The position numbers and the translations under genes were made by a program. This document shows positions 53,665 to 63,765 of a stretch of DNA of 64,000 nucleotides, piece after piece. Position 1 is the stretch's first letter, and each line of letters begins with the position of its first letter. The notes under the pieces are model-generated. The model was given only the letters and a program-made list of their open reading frames with translations. It was not told the origin of the DNA and did not search any database. The DNA lies in assembly GCF_003001935.1 (NCBI RefSeq), contig NZ_PVNG01000001.1, positions 186,001 to 250,000 of the forward strand, read 5' to 3'. This DNA is from Nonomuraea fuscirosea. GTDB taxonomy: Bacteria; Actinomycetota; Actinomycetes; Streptosporangiales; Streptosporangiaceae.

Positions 53665-54686
53665 CAATCGGCCCACTCGCCCGTGAAGTCGGGGTGCTCG
53701 CCGAGGATCTCCTTGGTGACGATCACCGGTACGGGGCCCAGCGTGTTGGCGTCGATGACCGGCGTGACCGGCCGGCCGCGCACCGCGTTGACCACCTGCT
53801 CGAGCGCGGCCTTGCCCATGCTGTTGGGGAAGTCCACCTGGTCGGCCGCCCACTTGCCGGCGCGGACCTGCTTGATGGCCTCCTGGTTGCCGCCGCCGCC
53901 CGTCACGTACATCTTGGTCAGGTCGACGCCGGCGCTCTCCAGCGCCACCTGGGCGCCGATGGTCTGCTGGTCGGCGTTGGACAGCAGCACGTCGAGCTTC
54001 GGGTTGGCCTGGAGGATGTTCTGCATGGCCTTCAGCGAGGTGTCGCGGTCGTAGTTGCCCTGGCCCGTGGCCACCACCTTGATGTTGGGGTGCCCGTCCA
54101 GGACCGAGCGGTAGGCCTTGTTGCGCAGGTTGTCGAACGGGAACTGGAGCTGGCCGATGAGGATCGCGACCCGGCACGGGTCCTTGCCCTCGCAGTACTT
54201 CACCGCGCCTTCCGCGAGCTTCTTGGAGTTGGCCTCCGTGTCCGCAGCGACCGTGGACACGATGCCCTCGACCTGGGGCTTCAGCTCCGTCAGCTTGGGC
54301 CCGACGGGGAAGAGCGTGGTGGCGACCGGGATCTTGGCGCGGGCCGCGGCCGGGATCGCGGCCGCGATGCCGACGTTGTCGTTGGGCACCAGCACGATGC
54401 CGTCGTAGGTGCCCTGACTGGCGACGTTCTGGACCTGGTTGAACTGGGTCTGGCTGTCGAACTTGCCGTCGAAGATGGTCACCTCGACGTCGCCGTACTC
54501 CTTGGCCCTGGCCACGGCGCCGTCGTACACGGCCTTGTTGAAGCCGTTCTGGCTGGAGGAGGCCAGCAGGGCGATGCGCACCGGGCCCGTCTTGCCGCTG
54601 GGCGGGGCGCTGGAGGAGTAGACCTGGGAGACGTCGGAGTTGCAGCCCGCGAGCGTGAGACTCAGGAGCGCGGCGGCGGCGATCAC
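53664..54686 (-). CDS. ABC substrate-binding lipoprotein (periplasmic-binding-type 1), N-terminus possibly frameshifted
   Basis: A 340-residue binding protein of the sugar-type family (Peripla_BP_4): PVRIALLASSSQNGFNKAVYDGAVARAKEY, IVLVPNDNVGIAAAIPAAARAKIPV, and CRVAILIGQLQFPFDNLRNKAYRS. The lipobox LTLAGC (Cys15 from GTG 54686) is at the start, but the preceding hydrophobic stretch has no basic N-region. A GTG with GAGGTG upstream at 54717 opens a good signal peptide (VKSLSTP) in another frame; deletion of one C from a CCCC run would join them. A frameshift or base error is likely. It is the first gene of the hydantoinase operon. Confidence 0.8.
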   Translation of the reverse strand: MIAAAALLSLTLAGCNSDVSQVYSSSAPPSGKTGPVRIALLASSSQNGFNKAVYDGAVARAKEYGDVEVTIFDGKFDSQTQFNQVQNVASQGTYDGIVLVPNDNVGIAAAIPAAARAKIPVATTLFPVGPKLTELKPQVEGIVSTVAADTEANSKKLAEGAVKYCEGKDPCRVAILIGQLQFPFDNLRNKAYRSVLDGHPNIKVVATGQGNYDRDTSLKAMQNILQANPKLDVLLSNADQQTIGAQVALESAGVDLTKMYVTGGGGNQEAIKQVRAGKWAADQVDFPNSMGKAALEQVVNAVRGRPVTPVIDANTLGPVPVIVTKEILGEHPDFTGEWAD

Positions 54687-54836
54687 CAGTCCGGCGGGGT
54701 GTGGACAGTGATTTCACAGGCACCTCTATCTCATGGTGCGTATGTTTCCGCAGGTGACGTGCTGTCTTGAAGCAGTACAATGTCACACTGCAACATCTGG
54801 GTCAACGGATGCGACCTTGACCGAACCGTGTCAACG

Positions 54837-54877
54837 CCGAAGAGGGGGCGCTCCTGTCGGGAGCGCCCCCTCTTCGG
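54837..54877. terminator. Strong perfect hairpin, probable bidirectional terminator
   Basis: CCGAAGAGGGGGCGCTCC (54837-54854) pairs without mismatch with GGAGCGCCCCCTCTTCGG (54860-54877) around a five-base loop, TGTCG. It lies just past the stop of the leftward DUF6879-like gene and before the substrate-binding gene, so it ends the former's transcript. Confidence 0.85.
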
Positions 54878-54888
54878 CGGTCACGCGG

Positions 54889-55569
54889 TCAGACCCTGAA
54901 CTCCTCGGTACGGTGCGCGTAGGCGGGCAGCGCCGCCCGCATCTCGTCGGTGATCACCGGTGGGGGCAGCGGCACGACCTCGCGCTCGTGGAAGGCGTCC
55001 ACCTCCTCGCCCTCGTCGAACAGCCCCCGCACCGCCCGCAGGCAGGGGCCGACGACCTCCGCGTCGGTGATCCGCCGGCCGCCGCTGCCTCCGCCGTGCC
55101 GGTCGTAGAGGACCTCGTACATGAGGGACGGAGAGAAGATCACCAGCTCGGGCAGGGGATCGAGGGCGGCGACCCGCTCGGCCGGCACCGTCCGGCAGGG
55201 GGAGCCCGCCCGCGCGCGCAGCGCCAGGATGTGCATCTCCCATTGCAGGTAGGCGGTGACGGGTAACTCCACCACGCGTACCCGTCTGACCGGCTGGCGG
55301 TGCCGGAAGTAGTCGGCCAGCGGCCCGGCCACCCGCTCGATCAGCGCCAGCGACCGCCCCCAGTCGCCGTCCATCATGGCCCGCCAGCTCGCCACGTCGG
55401 GCTCGTAGAAGACCTGCGCGCGCTCCAGCTTCCACATCGGCTCCGTGCAGGCCGCGTGGTCGCGTTCGAACCGGGCCTGGTACTCCGGCACGTCCAGGAC
55501 GAGGCCGTCGGCGTCCGCGACGGCGGCGAACGGATTCGTCTGGCGGACCGGAGTGCCCTGCTCGGTCAT
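54889..55569 (-). CDS. DUF6879-like conserved protein
   Basis: A 226-residue soluble protein. It begins MTEQGTPVRQTNPFAAVADA, then FERDHAACTEPMWKLERAQVFYEPDVASW. Later RRVRVVELPVTAYLQWEMHILALRARAGSP resembles the R-V-x-x-PLTDYLRWE core of DUF6879 proteins, which are common in Streptomyces and relatives and of unknown role. The end contains a charged EGEEVDAFHEREVVPLPPPVITDEM. ATG 55569 with AGGGGAA upstream. The family identification is from the central motif only. The gene ends next to a perfect hairpin. Confidence 0.5.
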   Translation of the reverse strand: MTEQGTPVRQTNPFAAVADADGLVLDVPEYQARFERDHAACTEPMWKLERAQVFYEPDVASWRAMMDGDWGRSLALIERVAGPLADYFRHRQPVRRVRVVELPVTAYLQWEMHILALRARAGSPCRTVPAERVAALDPLPELVIFSPSLMYEVLYDRHGGGSGGRRITDAEVVGPCLRAVRGLFDEGEEVDAFHEREVVPLPPPVITDEMRAALPAYAHRTEEFRV

Positions 55570-55659
55570 GCGGATTTCCCCTTCGCGTCGAAGACCCGCC
55601 CAGATCATCAGGTGCGCCTTTGACCGGGTCAAGGCCCAAAACGATCGGGGGGAGGGCCG

Positions 55660-56208
55660 TCAGCCGCGATGGTGGAAACGACGGCGCACCAGGGAGAACA
55701 GCAGCGCCCCCAGCCACACCACCAGCAGTGCCTTGAACACCCCGAAGCCGCCGAAGATCAGCCCGAGCACCATGAGCACGAACAGCACGGGCACCAGCGG
55801 GTGGGGTCCGTGTCCTCTTCTCATGGGCCCCTGCGTCGGGCCGCGCATCGGGCCGCGCCAGCGCATCTCGCGCCGGGCCTGCCAGGCGGCACGGTGCATC
55901 TCGCGGTGCGTGTCGTGCATGGCCCGCATCTGCTGCCGGTGGGCGTGCATCGCCGCCCGCCAGTCGCCCGCCCCGTAGGGGGAGCCCGGCGTCTCGTACG
56001 GGGCCGCCTTCTCGCGGTAGGCGGGCTGATGGCCCGGCAGGTCGGCGGTCACCTGGGCCAGGTCGCCGGCCGTCTTGGCGGCCAGCGACCGGTCGAGGCG
56101 CTCGTCGAGTTCTTCGTGGGTCAGGCGGCCCTGCGCGAAGTGCTCACGCAGGGCGGCCATGGTCTGCTCGCGCTCGGCGTCGCCGATGCGGAGTTCGCTG
56201 CTGTCCAT
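55660..56208 (-). CDS. DUF1707 (SHOCT-like) membrane protein
   Basis: A 182-residue protein. The N-terminus is the DUF1707 domain: LRIGDAEREQTMAALREHFAQGRLTHEELDERLDRSLAAKTAGDLAQVTADLP (residues 6-58). A His/Met/Arg-rich linker (AMHAHRQQMRAMHDTHREMHRAAW) follows, then one or two C-terminal hydrophobic segments (VPVLFVLMVLGLIFGGFGVF, LLVVWLGALLFSLV). DUF1707 often occurs in small membrane proteins near PadR or similar regulators, as here: the PadR gene lies 31 bases upstream on the same strand, so they may be co-transcribed. The role is unknown. Confidence 0.8.
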   Translation of the reverse strand: MDSSELRIGDAEREQTMAALREHFAQGRLTHEELDERLDRSLAAKTAGDLAQVTADLPGHQPAYREKAAPYETPGSPYGAGDWRAAMHAHRQQMRAMHDTHREMHRAAWQARREMRWRGPMRGPTQGPMRRGHGPHPLVPVLFVLMVLGLIFGGFGVFKALLVVWLGALLFSLVRRRFHHRG

Positions 56209-56239
56209 GCCTAGGCTCCTCGTCCTCCCGTGCGGTCGC

Positions 56240-56983
56240 TCACTCCTCGCCCGGGTCGCCGTCGGCCAGGATCTGGTAGAGCTTGCGCCGGGTCTCTACC
56301 AGAGTCTTACGCGCTTCGCGGATTTGTGCGTCGTTTCCGGTCTGAAGAACCTGCATCATGGCGAATGCCGACTGTCGAGCGATATGCCAGAGATCAGCAG
56401 TGTTGTCGTCGATGTCCGGACGCATCTCGTCCCAGGGGGCGCGGACCTCGTCGGCGTGCGCCTCGATGTAGTTGCGGCCCTCCTCGGTCAGGCGGAAGGT
56501 CTTGCGGCCCTCGTTCTCCTCCGAGATGACCAGGCCCTCGTCCGTGAGCTGCTGGAGCGCCGGGTAGACGGCGCCGGGGCTGGGCTTCCAGCCGCCCTCG
56601 CTGCGCTCGGCGATCTCCTGGATGATCTGGTAGCCGTTGCGCGGCTGCTCGGAGAGCAGGGCCAGGATCGCGGCGCGCACGTCGCCCCGCTTGGCCTTGC
56701 GGCCCCTGCCGCCCCAGCCTCGGTGGCCGCCGCCCCACGGGCCGCCGCCGGGACCGAACGGGCCTCCCGGCCCGAACGGACCGCCGCGCCCGAAGTCGAA
56801 CGGGCCGGGCCCGCCTCTCCTGCCGCGCTGGCGGCGCTCGTGGGGCCCGCCGTGCGGACCGCCGTGGTGGTGGCCGCCGAACTGCTCGAAGGCGTCGGCC
56901 ATGGCCTGAATCGCCTCGCGGGCCGCGCGCTTGTAGTCATGTGCGCCGGGCCAGGGTGACCCTGCTGCCATGTGATGAACCAT
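56240..56983 (-). CDS. PadR-family transcriptional regulator with His/Gly-rich N-terminus
   Basis: A 247-residue regulator. The N-terminal part is low-complexity (HHHGGPHGGPHERRQRGRRG, then GPGG-type repeats, residues about 37-95), which could bind metal. The PadR winged helix (100-175) is RGDVRAAILALLSEQPRNGYQIIQEIAERSEG and YPALQQLTDEGLVISEENEGRKTFRLTEEG. A helical C-terminus (FAMMQVLQTGNDAQIREARKTL) is a dimerisation element. ATG 56983 has AGGAGG upstream. TATATCG-containing motifs before it may be its own operators. Confidence 0.87.
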   Translation of the reverse strand: MVHHMAAGSPWPGAHDYKRAAREAIQAMADAFEQFGGHHHGGPHGGPHERRQRGRRGGPGPFDFGRGGPFGPGGPFGPGGGPWGGGHRGWGGRGRKAKRGDVRAAILALLSEQPRNGYQIIQEIAERSEGGWKPSPGAVYPALQQLTDEGLVISEENEGRKTFRLTEEGRNYIEAHADEVRAPWDEMRPDIDDNTADLWHIARQSAFAMMQVLQTGNDAQIREARKTLVETRRKLYQILADGDPGEE

Positions 56984-56993
56984 TACTTCCTCC

Positions 56994-57035
56994 TATATCG
57001 CGATCTGTTCTCGATGCGTCAAAGATATATCGATA
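56994..57035. promoter_or_regulatory. Two TATATCG-containing palindromic motifs before the PadR gene
   Basis: TATATCG occurs at 56994-57000 and 57026-57032, 32 bases apart (about three turns). The first lies in ATCGCGAT (56997-57004), the second in TATCGATA (57028-57035). This is an AT-rich pocket 11-52 bases upstream of the PadR start, fitting an autoregulatory operator pair. No experimental link is known to me. Confidence 0.4.
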
Positions 57036-57282
57036 GTATGTCGTTGGCAAGCAAAGCGCGGACGTGAGCCAGATCACGAAAAAGTTGCGGAATCCGGGAA
57101 CAGGATGGGGACGGCTCTCGTTGTTCAGAGCAGACGAGGTCGTTCCGCGTCGGCAGGGCTGGGGGGTGCTGTCGCCGCGGAGACGACCTCGTCTGCGTTT
57201 GCGGCACATTTCCCTGGCGGCCGTGGAGCGTTCCGGCCCGCCCGCGCCGCGTCAAAAGCTTCTTTGCCGTACAGTCCCGATC

Positions 57283-58011
57283 ATGATGGGGCACTCTCAC
57301 GCGATGACCGGGGCCATCGCCTGGCTGGGGCTGGCTCCGCCTCTCGCCGCGCTGCCACTGGTCAACGAGTCGTCACGATTCATCGAAACCGGGATCATGG
57401 CCACCGCGCTCACTCCTGCCGAGCTGATCGCCGGGGCGATCATCTGCGCGGGCGCCGCGATGCTGCCCGACCTCGACCATCCGAGCGCGACGATCGCGCA
57501 GACGTTCGGGCCCGTCACGTGGGCGCTCAGCAAGGCCGTGTCCTGGCTGGCCGGCGGCCATCGCGGGGCCACCCACTCATTGCTCTTCGCGGTGGCGCTC
57601 GGGTTCGGCGCGCACTGGCTGGCCGGCGCCTATCCCTTAGGGCGCGACATCATGGTGGTGCTGCTCATCGGCCTGGCCCTGCGGGCGGTCGGCGTGGGGA
57701 TCCCGGGCAACAAGATGGGCTCGGCCATGATCAACATCGGCATGACCGCCGGGCTGTACGCCGTCTTCCGCTCCCTCGACGTGGGCTACGCCTGGCTGGG
57801 GCTGGCGGTGGGGGTCGGCTGCCTCATCCACGTGGTCGGCGACTGCATGACCGAGCGGGGCTGTCCGGTGCTCTGGCCGCTGGGGGCCAAGTTCGTGCTG
57901 CCGTGGAAGATCGGCATCAAGACGGGGCGGACGTTCGAGCAGAAGATCCTGGCCCCGATCCTGTCCGTGGCGATCATCGGACTGCTCTACTGGCGGCTGG
58001 CGCCGGTTTAA
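57283..58011 (+). CDS. DUF457/YdjM-type membrane-bound metal-dependent hydrolase
   Basis: A 242-residue membrane protein. It starts MMGHSHAMTGAIAWLGLAPP, with the conserved N-terminal His pair. AGAAMLPDLDHPSATIAQTFGP has the DLDH metal motif, followed by GGHRGATHSLLF (His-rich), and several membrane segments. This fits the YdjM/DUF457 family, whose enzymatic role is not settled. Leu119 is encoded by TTA (57637-57639). ATG 57283 lies 7 bases after TACAGT (57270-57275), a possible -10 for a leaderless message. The frame is open upstream but lacks homology. Confidence 0.8.
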   Translation: MMGHSHAMTGAIAWLGLAPPLAALPLVNESSRFIETGIMATALTPAELIAGAIICAGAAMLPDLDHPSATIAQTFGPVTWALSKAVSWLAGGHRGATHSLLFAVALGFGAHWLAGAYPLGRDIMVVLLIGLALRAVGVGIPGNKMGSAMINIGMTAGLYAVFRSLDVGYAWLGLAVGVGCLIHVVGDCMTERGCPVLWPLGAKFVLPWKIGIKTGRTFEQKILAPILSVAIIGLLYWRLAPV

Positions 58012-58050
58012 CTTGATGTCGAGATACTCTAGAGATATCTTGACATCGAG
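58012..58050. promoter_or_regulatory. 39-bp dyad before aconitase
   Basis: CTTGATGTCGAGATA (58012-58026) and TATCTTGACATCGAG (58036-58050) are inverted copies (13 of 15 positions), around CTCTAGAG. Each arm is itself close to TCTTGA-N2-TCAAGA, a MarR-like operator shape. The dyad begins one base past the DUF457 stop. It may be a paired operator for aconitase or a terminator; no regulator gene is adjacent. Confidence 0.5.
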
Positions 58051-58070
58051 AGATCCGCCGCCACCTGCGA

Positions 58071-58086
58071 GTTAGGTTTACCTAAC
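58071..58086. promoter_or_regulatory. Iron-box-like palindrome before aconitase
   Basis: GTTAGGTTTACCTAAC is a 16-base palindrome (one central mismatch pair) 69 bases before the aconitase GTG. The TTAGG and CCTAA arms match DtxR/IdeR/DmdR iron boxes, but spacing is shorter than the usual 19-base consensus and about 13 of 19 positions agree. Iron control of an iron-sulfur enzyme would make sense. Confidence 0.45.
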
Positions 58087-58155
58087 GTACGTGTTGGTCA
58101 GGGAGTGCGGCAGGATTCTGTTTGAACACATGTCTGATGGAGGAGGCGAATCACC

Positions 58156-60897
<2,742 letters not shown>

Positions 60898-60915
60898 GCC
60901 GAGTCTTCCCGCCTT

Positions 60916-60938
60916 CCGCCCGGTCATGAGCCGGGCGG
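60916..60938 (+). terminator. Hairpin after aconitase
   Basis: CCGCCCGG (60916-60923) pairs with CCGGGCGG (60931-60938) across a 7-base loop, 19 bases past the aconitase stop. There is no T-run, but in this GC-rich setting it is the likely 3' end of the message. Confidence 0.6.
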
Positions 60939-61022
60939 GGGCAGGGAGCCCTTGGCCTGCGCGCCGGGGGTTGGGCGTGATCCTCACGCGCCCGTATCGG
61001 GGGAACCACCCGACACCTGAGA

Positions 61023-61053
61023 GCCGCCCCGCGGGCAACCCCCGCGAGGCGGC
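61023..61053. terminator. Second hairpin in the aconitase-permease gap
   Basis: GCCGCC (61023-61028) pairs with GGCGGC (61048-61053), and an inner CGCGGG/CCCGCG stem (61030-61035 / 61041-61046) continues it. TTTCT follows. It resembles a terminator or attenuator. Apart from these two hairpins I see nothing coding in 60898-61357. Confidence 0.5.
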
Positions 61054-61357
61054 TTTCTCCATCCCCGCCGTCGCACGTCGGCCGGCCCGTGGGGGCCGGC
61101 GGCGGTGAGTCGGCTCTCTGACCGCACTTGAGCCGGTACGGCGCGCCCCAGAGCCCCGGCGGCGCGTACGGCGTCGTACAGGCGTCTCTCGGCCGCGCAC
61201 GGGGCACGGGGAGGCTTCCAGGGCCCGGCACGGCCGGAAGGCGCGGCCATGAGCGACCAGAACAGCCCGCCACCCTCCGAAGGACGCCCGCGATCGCACG
61301 GCGGGCACCCGGAACGCGGCGGAAGGTGCCGAGGGCCGGGATGGTTGACTCTGCCGC

Positions 61358-62098
61358 ATGGGTGATACGGCGTTGGTCCTGGTGGTCGGGGGGCTGGCGG
61401 TCTTCGCGGGCGCGATCGTGCAGGGCGGGGTGGGGTTCGGGCTCGGGCTGGTCGCGGTCCCGGTGCTGACCATGCTGGTCCCCGACCTCATGCCCGGCGC
61501 CGCGCAGGTGGTCAACCTGGTCCTGCCGCTGTTCACCCTGGCCGTCGAATGGCGGAAGGTGGACTGGCGCGGCCTGGTGTTCGCGGTGCTCGGCAGGCTG
61601 CCCGGCAGCGTGATCGGGGGTGCCGTCGTCGTCTTCTTCACCGTGCAGGCCAGGAGCCTGTTCGTGGCGGTCATGGTGCTGCTCGCCGTGGCGCTGACCG
61701 CGCGGGCGCTGAGCGTGCCGCGCAACGGGCTCACGATCACCTCTGCCGGTTTCGTGTCCGGCGTGACCGGCACCGCCACGGGCATCGGCGGGCCGCCGAT
61801 CGGGCTCGTCTATCAGAGCGCCAAGGGGCCGCAGATCCGGGCGACGCTGGCGATGTTCTTCTTCCTGAGCGCCGCCCAGTCGCTGCTCGTCCTCGCGTAC
61901 GTGGACGAACTGCCCGCCCGCGCGCTGCTGACGGGGGCGGTGCTGATCGTGCCGATGGTGCTCGGCTTCCTGGTCTCGGGCCGCCTGCGCCGCTACCTCG
62001 ACGGCGGCCGGGCGCGGACGGCGGTGCTGGTGGTGGCCGCGGCCTCCGCGCTGGCCCTCATCGTCCAGAACGCCCTCACCCAGGGCTGGCTCTTCTGA
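61358..62098 (+). CDS. TauE/SafE (TSUP) family membrane permease
   Basis: A 246-residue polytopic protein of the sulfite/organosulfonate exporter family. Two repeats can be seen: the first, LVVGGLAVFAGAIVQGGVGFGLGLVAVPVLTMLVP, and the second, GLTITSAGFVSGVTGTATGIGGPPIGLVYQS, which both carry the G-x-GFG/GIGG signature. Eight hydrophobic segments are expected. The substrate may be sulfite, sulfonate or another anion. The gene stands alone; no sulfur-metabolism gene is close. ATG start 61358. Confidence 0.87.
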   Translation: MGDTALVLVVGGLAVFAGAIVQGGVGFGLGLVAVPVLTMLVPDLMPGAAQVVNLVLPLFTLAVEWRKVDWRGLVFAVLGRLPGSVIGGAVVVFFTVQARSLFVAVMVLLAVALTARALSVPRNGLTITSAGFVSGVTGTATGIGGPPIGLVYQSAKGPQIRATLAMFFFLSAAQSLLVLAYVDELPARALLTGAVLIVPMVLGFLVSGRLRRYLDGGRARTAVLVVAAASALALIVQNALTQGWLF

Positions 62099-62198
62099 CC
62101 CGTCCCACGGATCAGGCGGCGGCGCTCGGCCCTGGCGCCGCACGGGTTCCCATCCGGATGAGTCCATGGCCGGGGCGCCGGCTGCCCGGCGCTTACCC

Positions 62199-62246
62199 GG
62201 CGGCTGCGGACGAAGGCGGCTGCGGACGAAGGCGGCTGCGGACGAA
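62199..62246. repeat. Three exact copies of a 16-bp repeat
   Basis: GGCGGCTGCGGACGAA is repeated at 62199, 62215 and 62231 without change, then a partial copy follows. A six-base GTTCGA repeat adjoins it. This lies in the 492-base gap (62099-62590) between the permease and the xylose-type binding protein; apart from these repeats and the operators I see no gene in it. Confidence 0.8.
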
Positions 62247-62475
62247 GGCGGCAGCGGGAGTTCGAGTTCGAGCTCGTGCCGGATGGGGATGCCGCCATGG
62301 CCGATCGCGGGGATCGACGGCTTGAGCGCGCGAGAGCGGGGACGCCCGCCCGCTCGCCGTCGAGGAGGGTGACGACCGCGGGCGGCGCCGTCGTACCGTA
62401 TCGCCGCCGCCAGGGCGGGTCGCCCCCGGAGGTTGCCGGGAAGCGTCGGCCGGATTGAGGTGACGTTTCTGGATT

Positions 62476-62552
62476 GTTACCGGAAACAACAAACTAGCCG
62501 CCTTGACCCCCTTCCCATGCGCTCGATCCCGGAATACGTTGCCGCAAACAAC
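62476..62552. promoter_or_regulatory. Two matching operator-like palindromes before the xylose-type ABC operon
   Basis: GTTACCGGAAACAAC (62476-62490) and GTTGCCGCAAACAAC (62538-62552) differ at only two bases and are 62 bases apart. The first extends to a near-palindrome, TTGTTACCGGAAACAA. The second ends 38 bases before the start codon of the binding protein. The arrangement fits a LacI- or ROK-family sugar repressor that loops or blocks transcription. The regulator is not in the window. Confidence 0.55.
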
Positions 62553-62590
62553 ATTCATCCGGGCCCCTCCGGAAGAAAGGACCCTGCACC

Positions 62591-63706
62591 ATGCGCAAGG
62601 GGATCCTCAGCATGACCGCCGCGGCAGCCGCGCTCGCACTAGGTCTCACCGCCTGCGGGGGCGACGGCGGACAGACCACTACGTCGACCTCGTCCGCCCC
62701 GGCCTCCTCGGCCGCCAAGGCGGGCAAGGTCGGTGTCATCCTGCCGGACAGCAAGTCCTCGGCCCGGTGGGAGACGGCTGACCGCAAGTACCTCGAAGAG
62801 GCGTTCAAGGCCGCGGGTGTCGAGTACGACATCCAGAACGCGCAGAACGACAAGACCGCGTTCCAGACCATCGCCGACCAGATGATCACCAACGGCGCCA
62901 CCGTCCTGATGATCGTTAACCTGGACAGCGGCACCGGCAAGACGGTGATCGAGAAGGCCAAGTCGCAGGGCGTGCCCACCATCGACTACGACCGCCTGAC
63001 GCTCGGTGGCGGCGCCGCCTACTACGTCAGCTTCGACAACACCAAGGTCGGCACGCTCCAGGGCGAAGGCCTGAGCAAGTGCCTGACCGACAAGAAGGCC
63101 GACAAGCCCATCGTCGCCTACCTGAACGGGTCGCCGACGGACAACAACGCCACCCTGTTCAAGGAGGGCTACGACGGCGTGCTGAAGCCGAAGTTCGACT
63201 CCGGCGACTACGTCAAGGGCCCCGAGCAGTCGGTGCCCGACTGGGACAACACCCAGGCCGGCACGCTCTTCGAGCAGATGCTGACCGAGCAGCCGAAGAT
63301 CGCCGGTGTCCTGGCCGCCAACGACGGCCTCGGCAACGCCGCCATCACGGTGCTGAAGAAGAACAACCTCAACGGCAAGGTCCCGGTCACGGGGCAGGAC
63401 GCCACCGTCCAGGGTCTGCAGAACATCCTGGCCGGCGACCAGTGCATGACCGTCTACAAGGCGGTCAAGAAGGAGGCCGACGCCGCCGCCAAGCTCGCGG
63501 TGGCACTGGCCAAGGGTGAGAAGCCCACGGCCAGCGGCAGCGTCAAGGACCCGGAGACGAACCAGGACGTGCCCGCCGAGCTGATGGAGCCGCAGGCCAT
63601 CTACGCCGACAACGTCAAGGACGTGGTGGCCGACGGTTACGTCACCAAGGAGGAACTCTGCAAGGGTGACTTCGCCGAGAAGTGCACCGAGGCAGGCATT
63701 CAATAA
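62591..63706 (+). CDS. Sugar ABC transporter substrate-binding lipoprotein (xylose-type, XylF-like)
   Basis: A 371-residue exported lipoprotein. The signal is MRKGILSMTAAAAALALGLT with lipidated Cys22 (LTAC). The periplasmic-binding fold shows VGVILPDSKSSARWETADRKYLEEAFKAAGV, then IDYDRLTLGGGAAYYVSFDNTKVGTLQG, the XylF-type ligand loop, and NDGLGNAAITVLKKNNLNGKVPVTGQDATVQGLQNIL. The protein delivers a pentose/aldose to the RbsA/XylG-type importer. ATG 62591 has AAAGGA about 8 bases upstream. A stem-loop separates it from the ATPase. Two matching operators lie upstream. Confidence 0.9.
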   Translation: MRKGILSMTAAAAALALGLTACGGDGGQTTTSTSSAPASSAAKAGKVGVILPDSKSSARWETADRKYLEEAFKAAGVEYDIQNAQNDKTAFQTIADQMITNGATVLMIVNLDSGTGKTVIEKAKSQGVPTIDYDRLTLGGGAAYYVSFDNTKVGTLQGEGLSKCLTDKKADKPIVAYLNGSPTDNNATLFKEGYDGVLKPKFDSGDYVKGPEQSVPDWDNTQAGTLFEQMLTEQPKIAGVLAANDGLGNAAITVLKKNNLNGKVPVTGQDATVQGLQNILAGDQCMTVYKAVKKEADAAAKLAVALAKGEKPTASGSVKDPETNQDVPAELMEPQAIYADNVKDVVADGYVTKEELCKGDFAEKCTEAGIQ

Positions 63707-63712
63707 CACCCA

Positions 63713-63750
63713 GGGGTACGGCCCGCGCCACGAGCGCGGCGCCGTACCCC
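63713..63750 (+). terminator. Intercistronic stem-loop after the xylose-type binding protein
   Basis: GGGGTACGGC (63713-63722) pairs perfectly with GCCGTACCCC (63741-63750), and an inner CCGCGC/GCGCGG stem (63723-63728 / 63734-63739) extends it. It lies 7 bases after the stop, before the ATPase gene. It probably reduces read-through, so the binding protein is made in excess, as at the Opp-type operon. Confidence 0.75.
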
Positions 63751-63765
63751 CGTTTAGGGAGCCAC

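Noticed and set aside
60961..61060. GGGGGAACCACCCGACACC before a terminator-like hairpin, which recalls ydaO (cyclic-di-AMP) riboswitch cores
   Set aside because: Other conserved ydaO elements are missing, and the next gene is 300 bases away and encodes a TSUP permease, not a cell-wall hydrolase.
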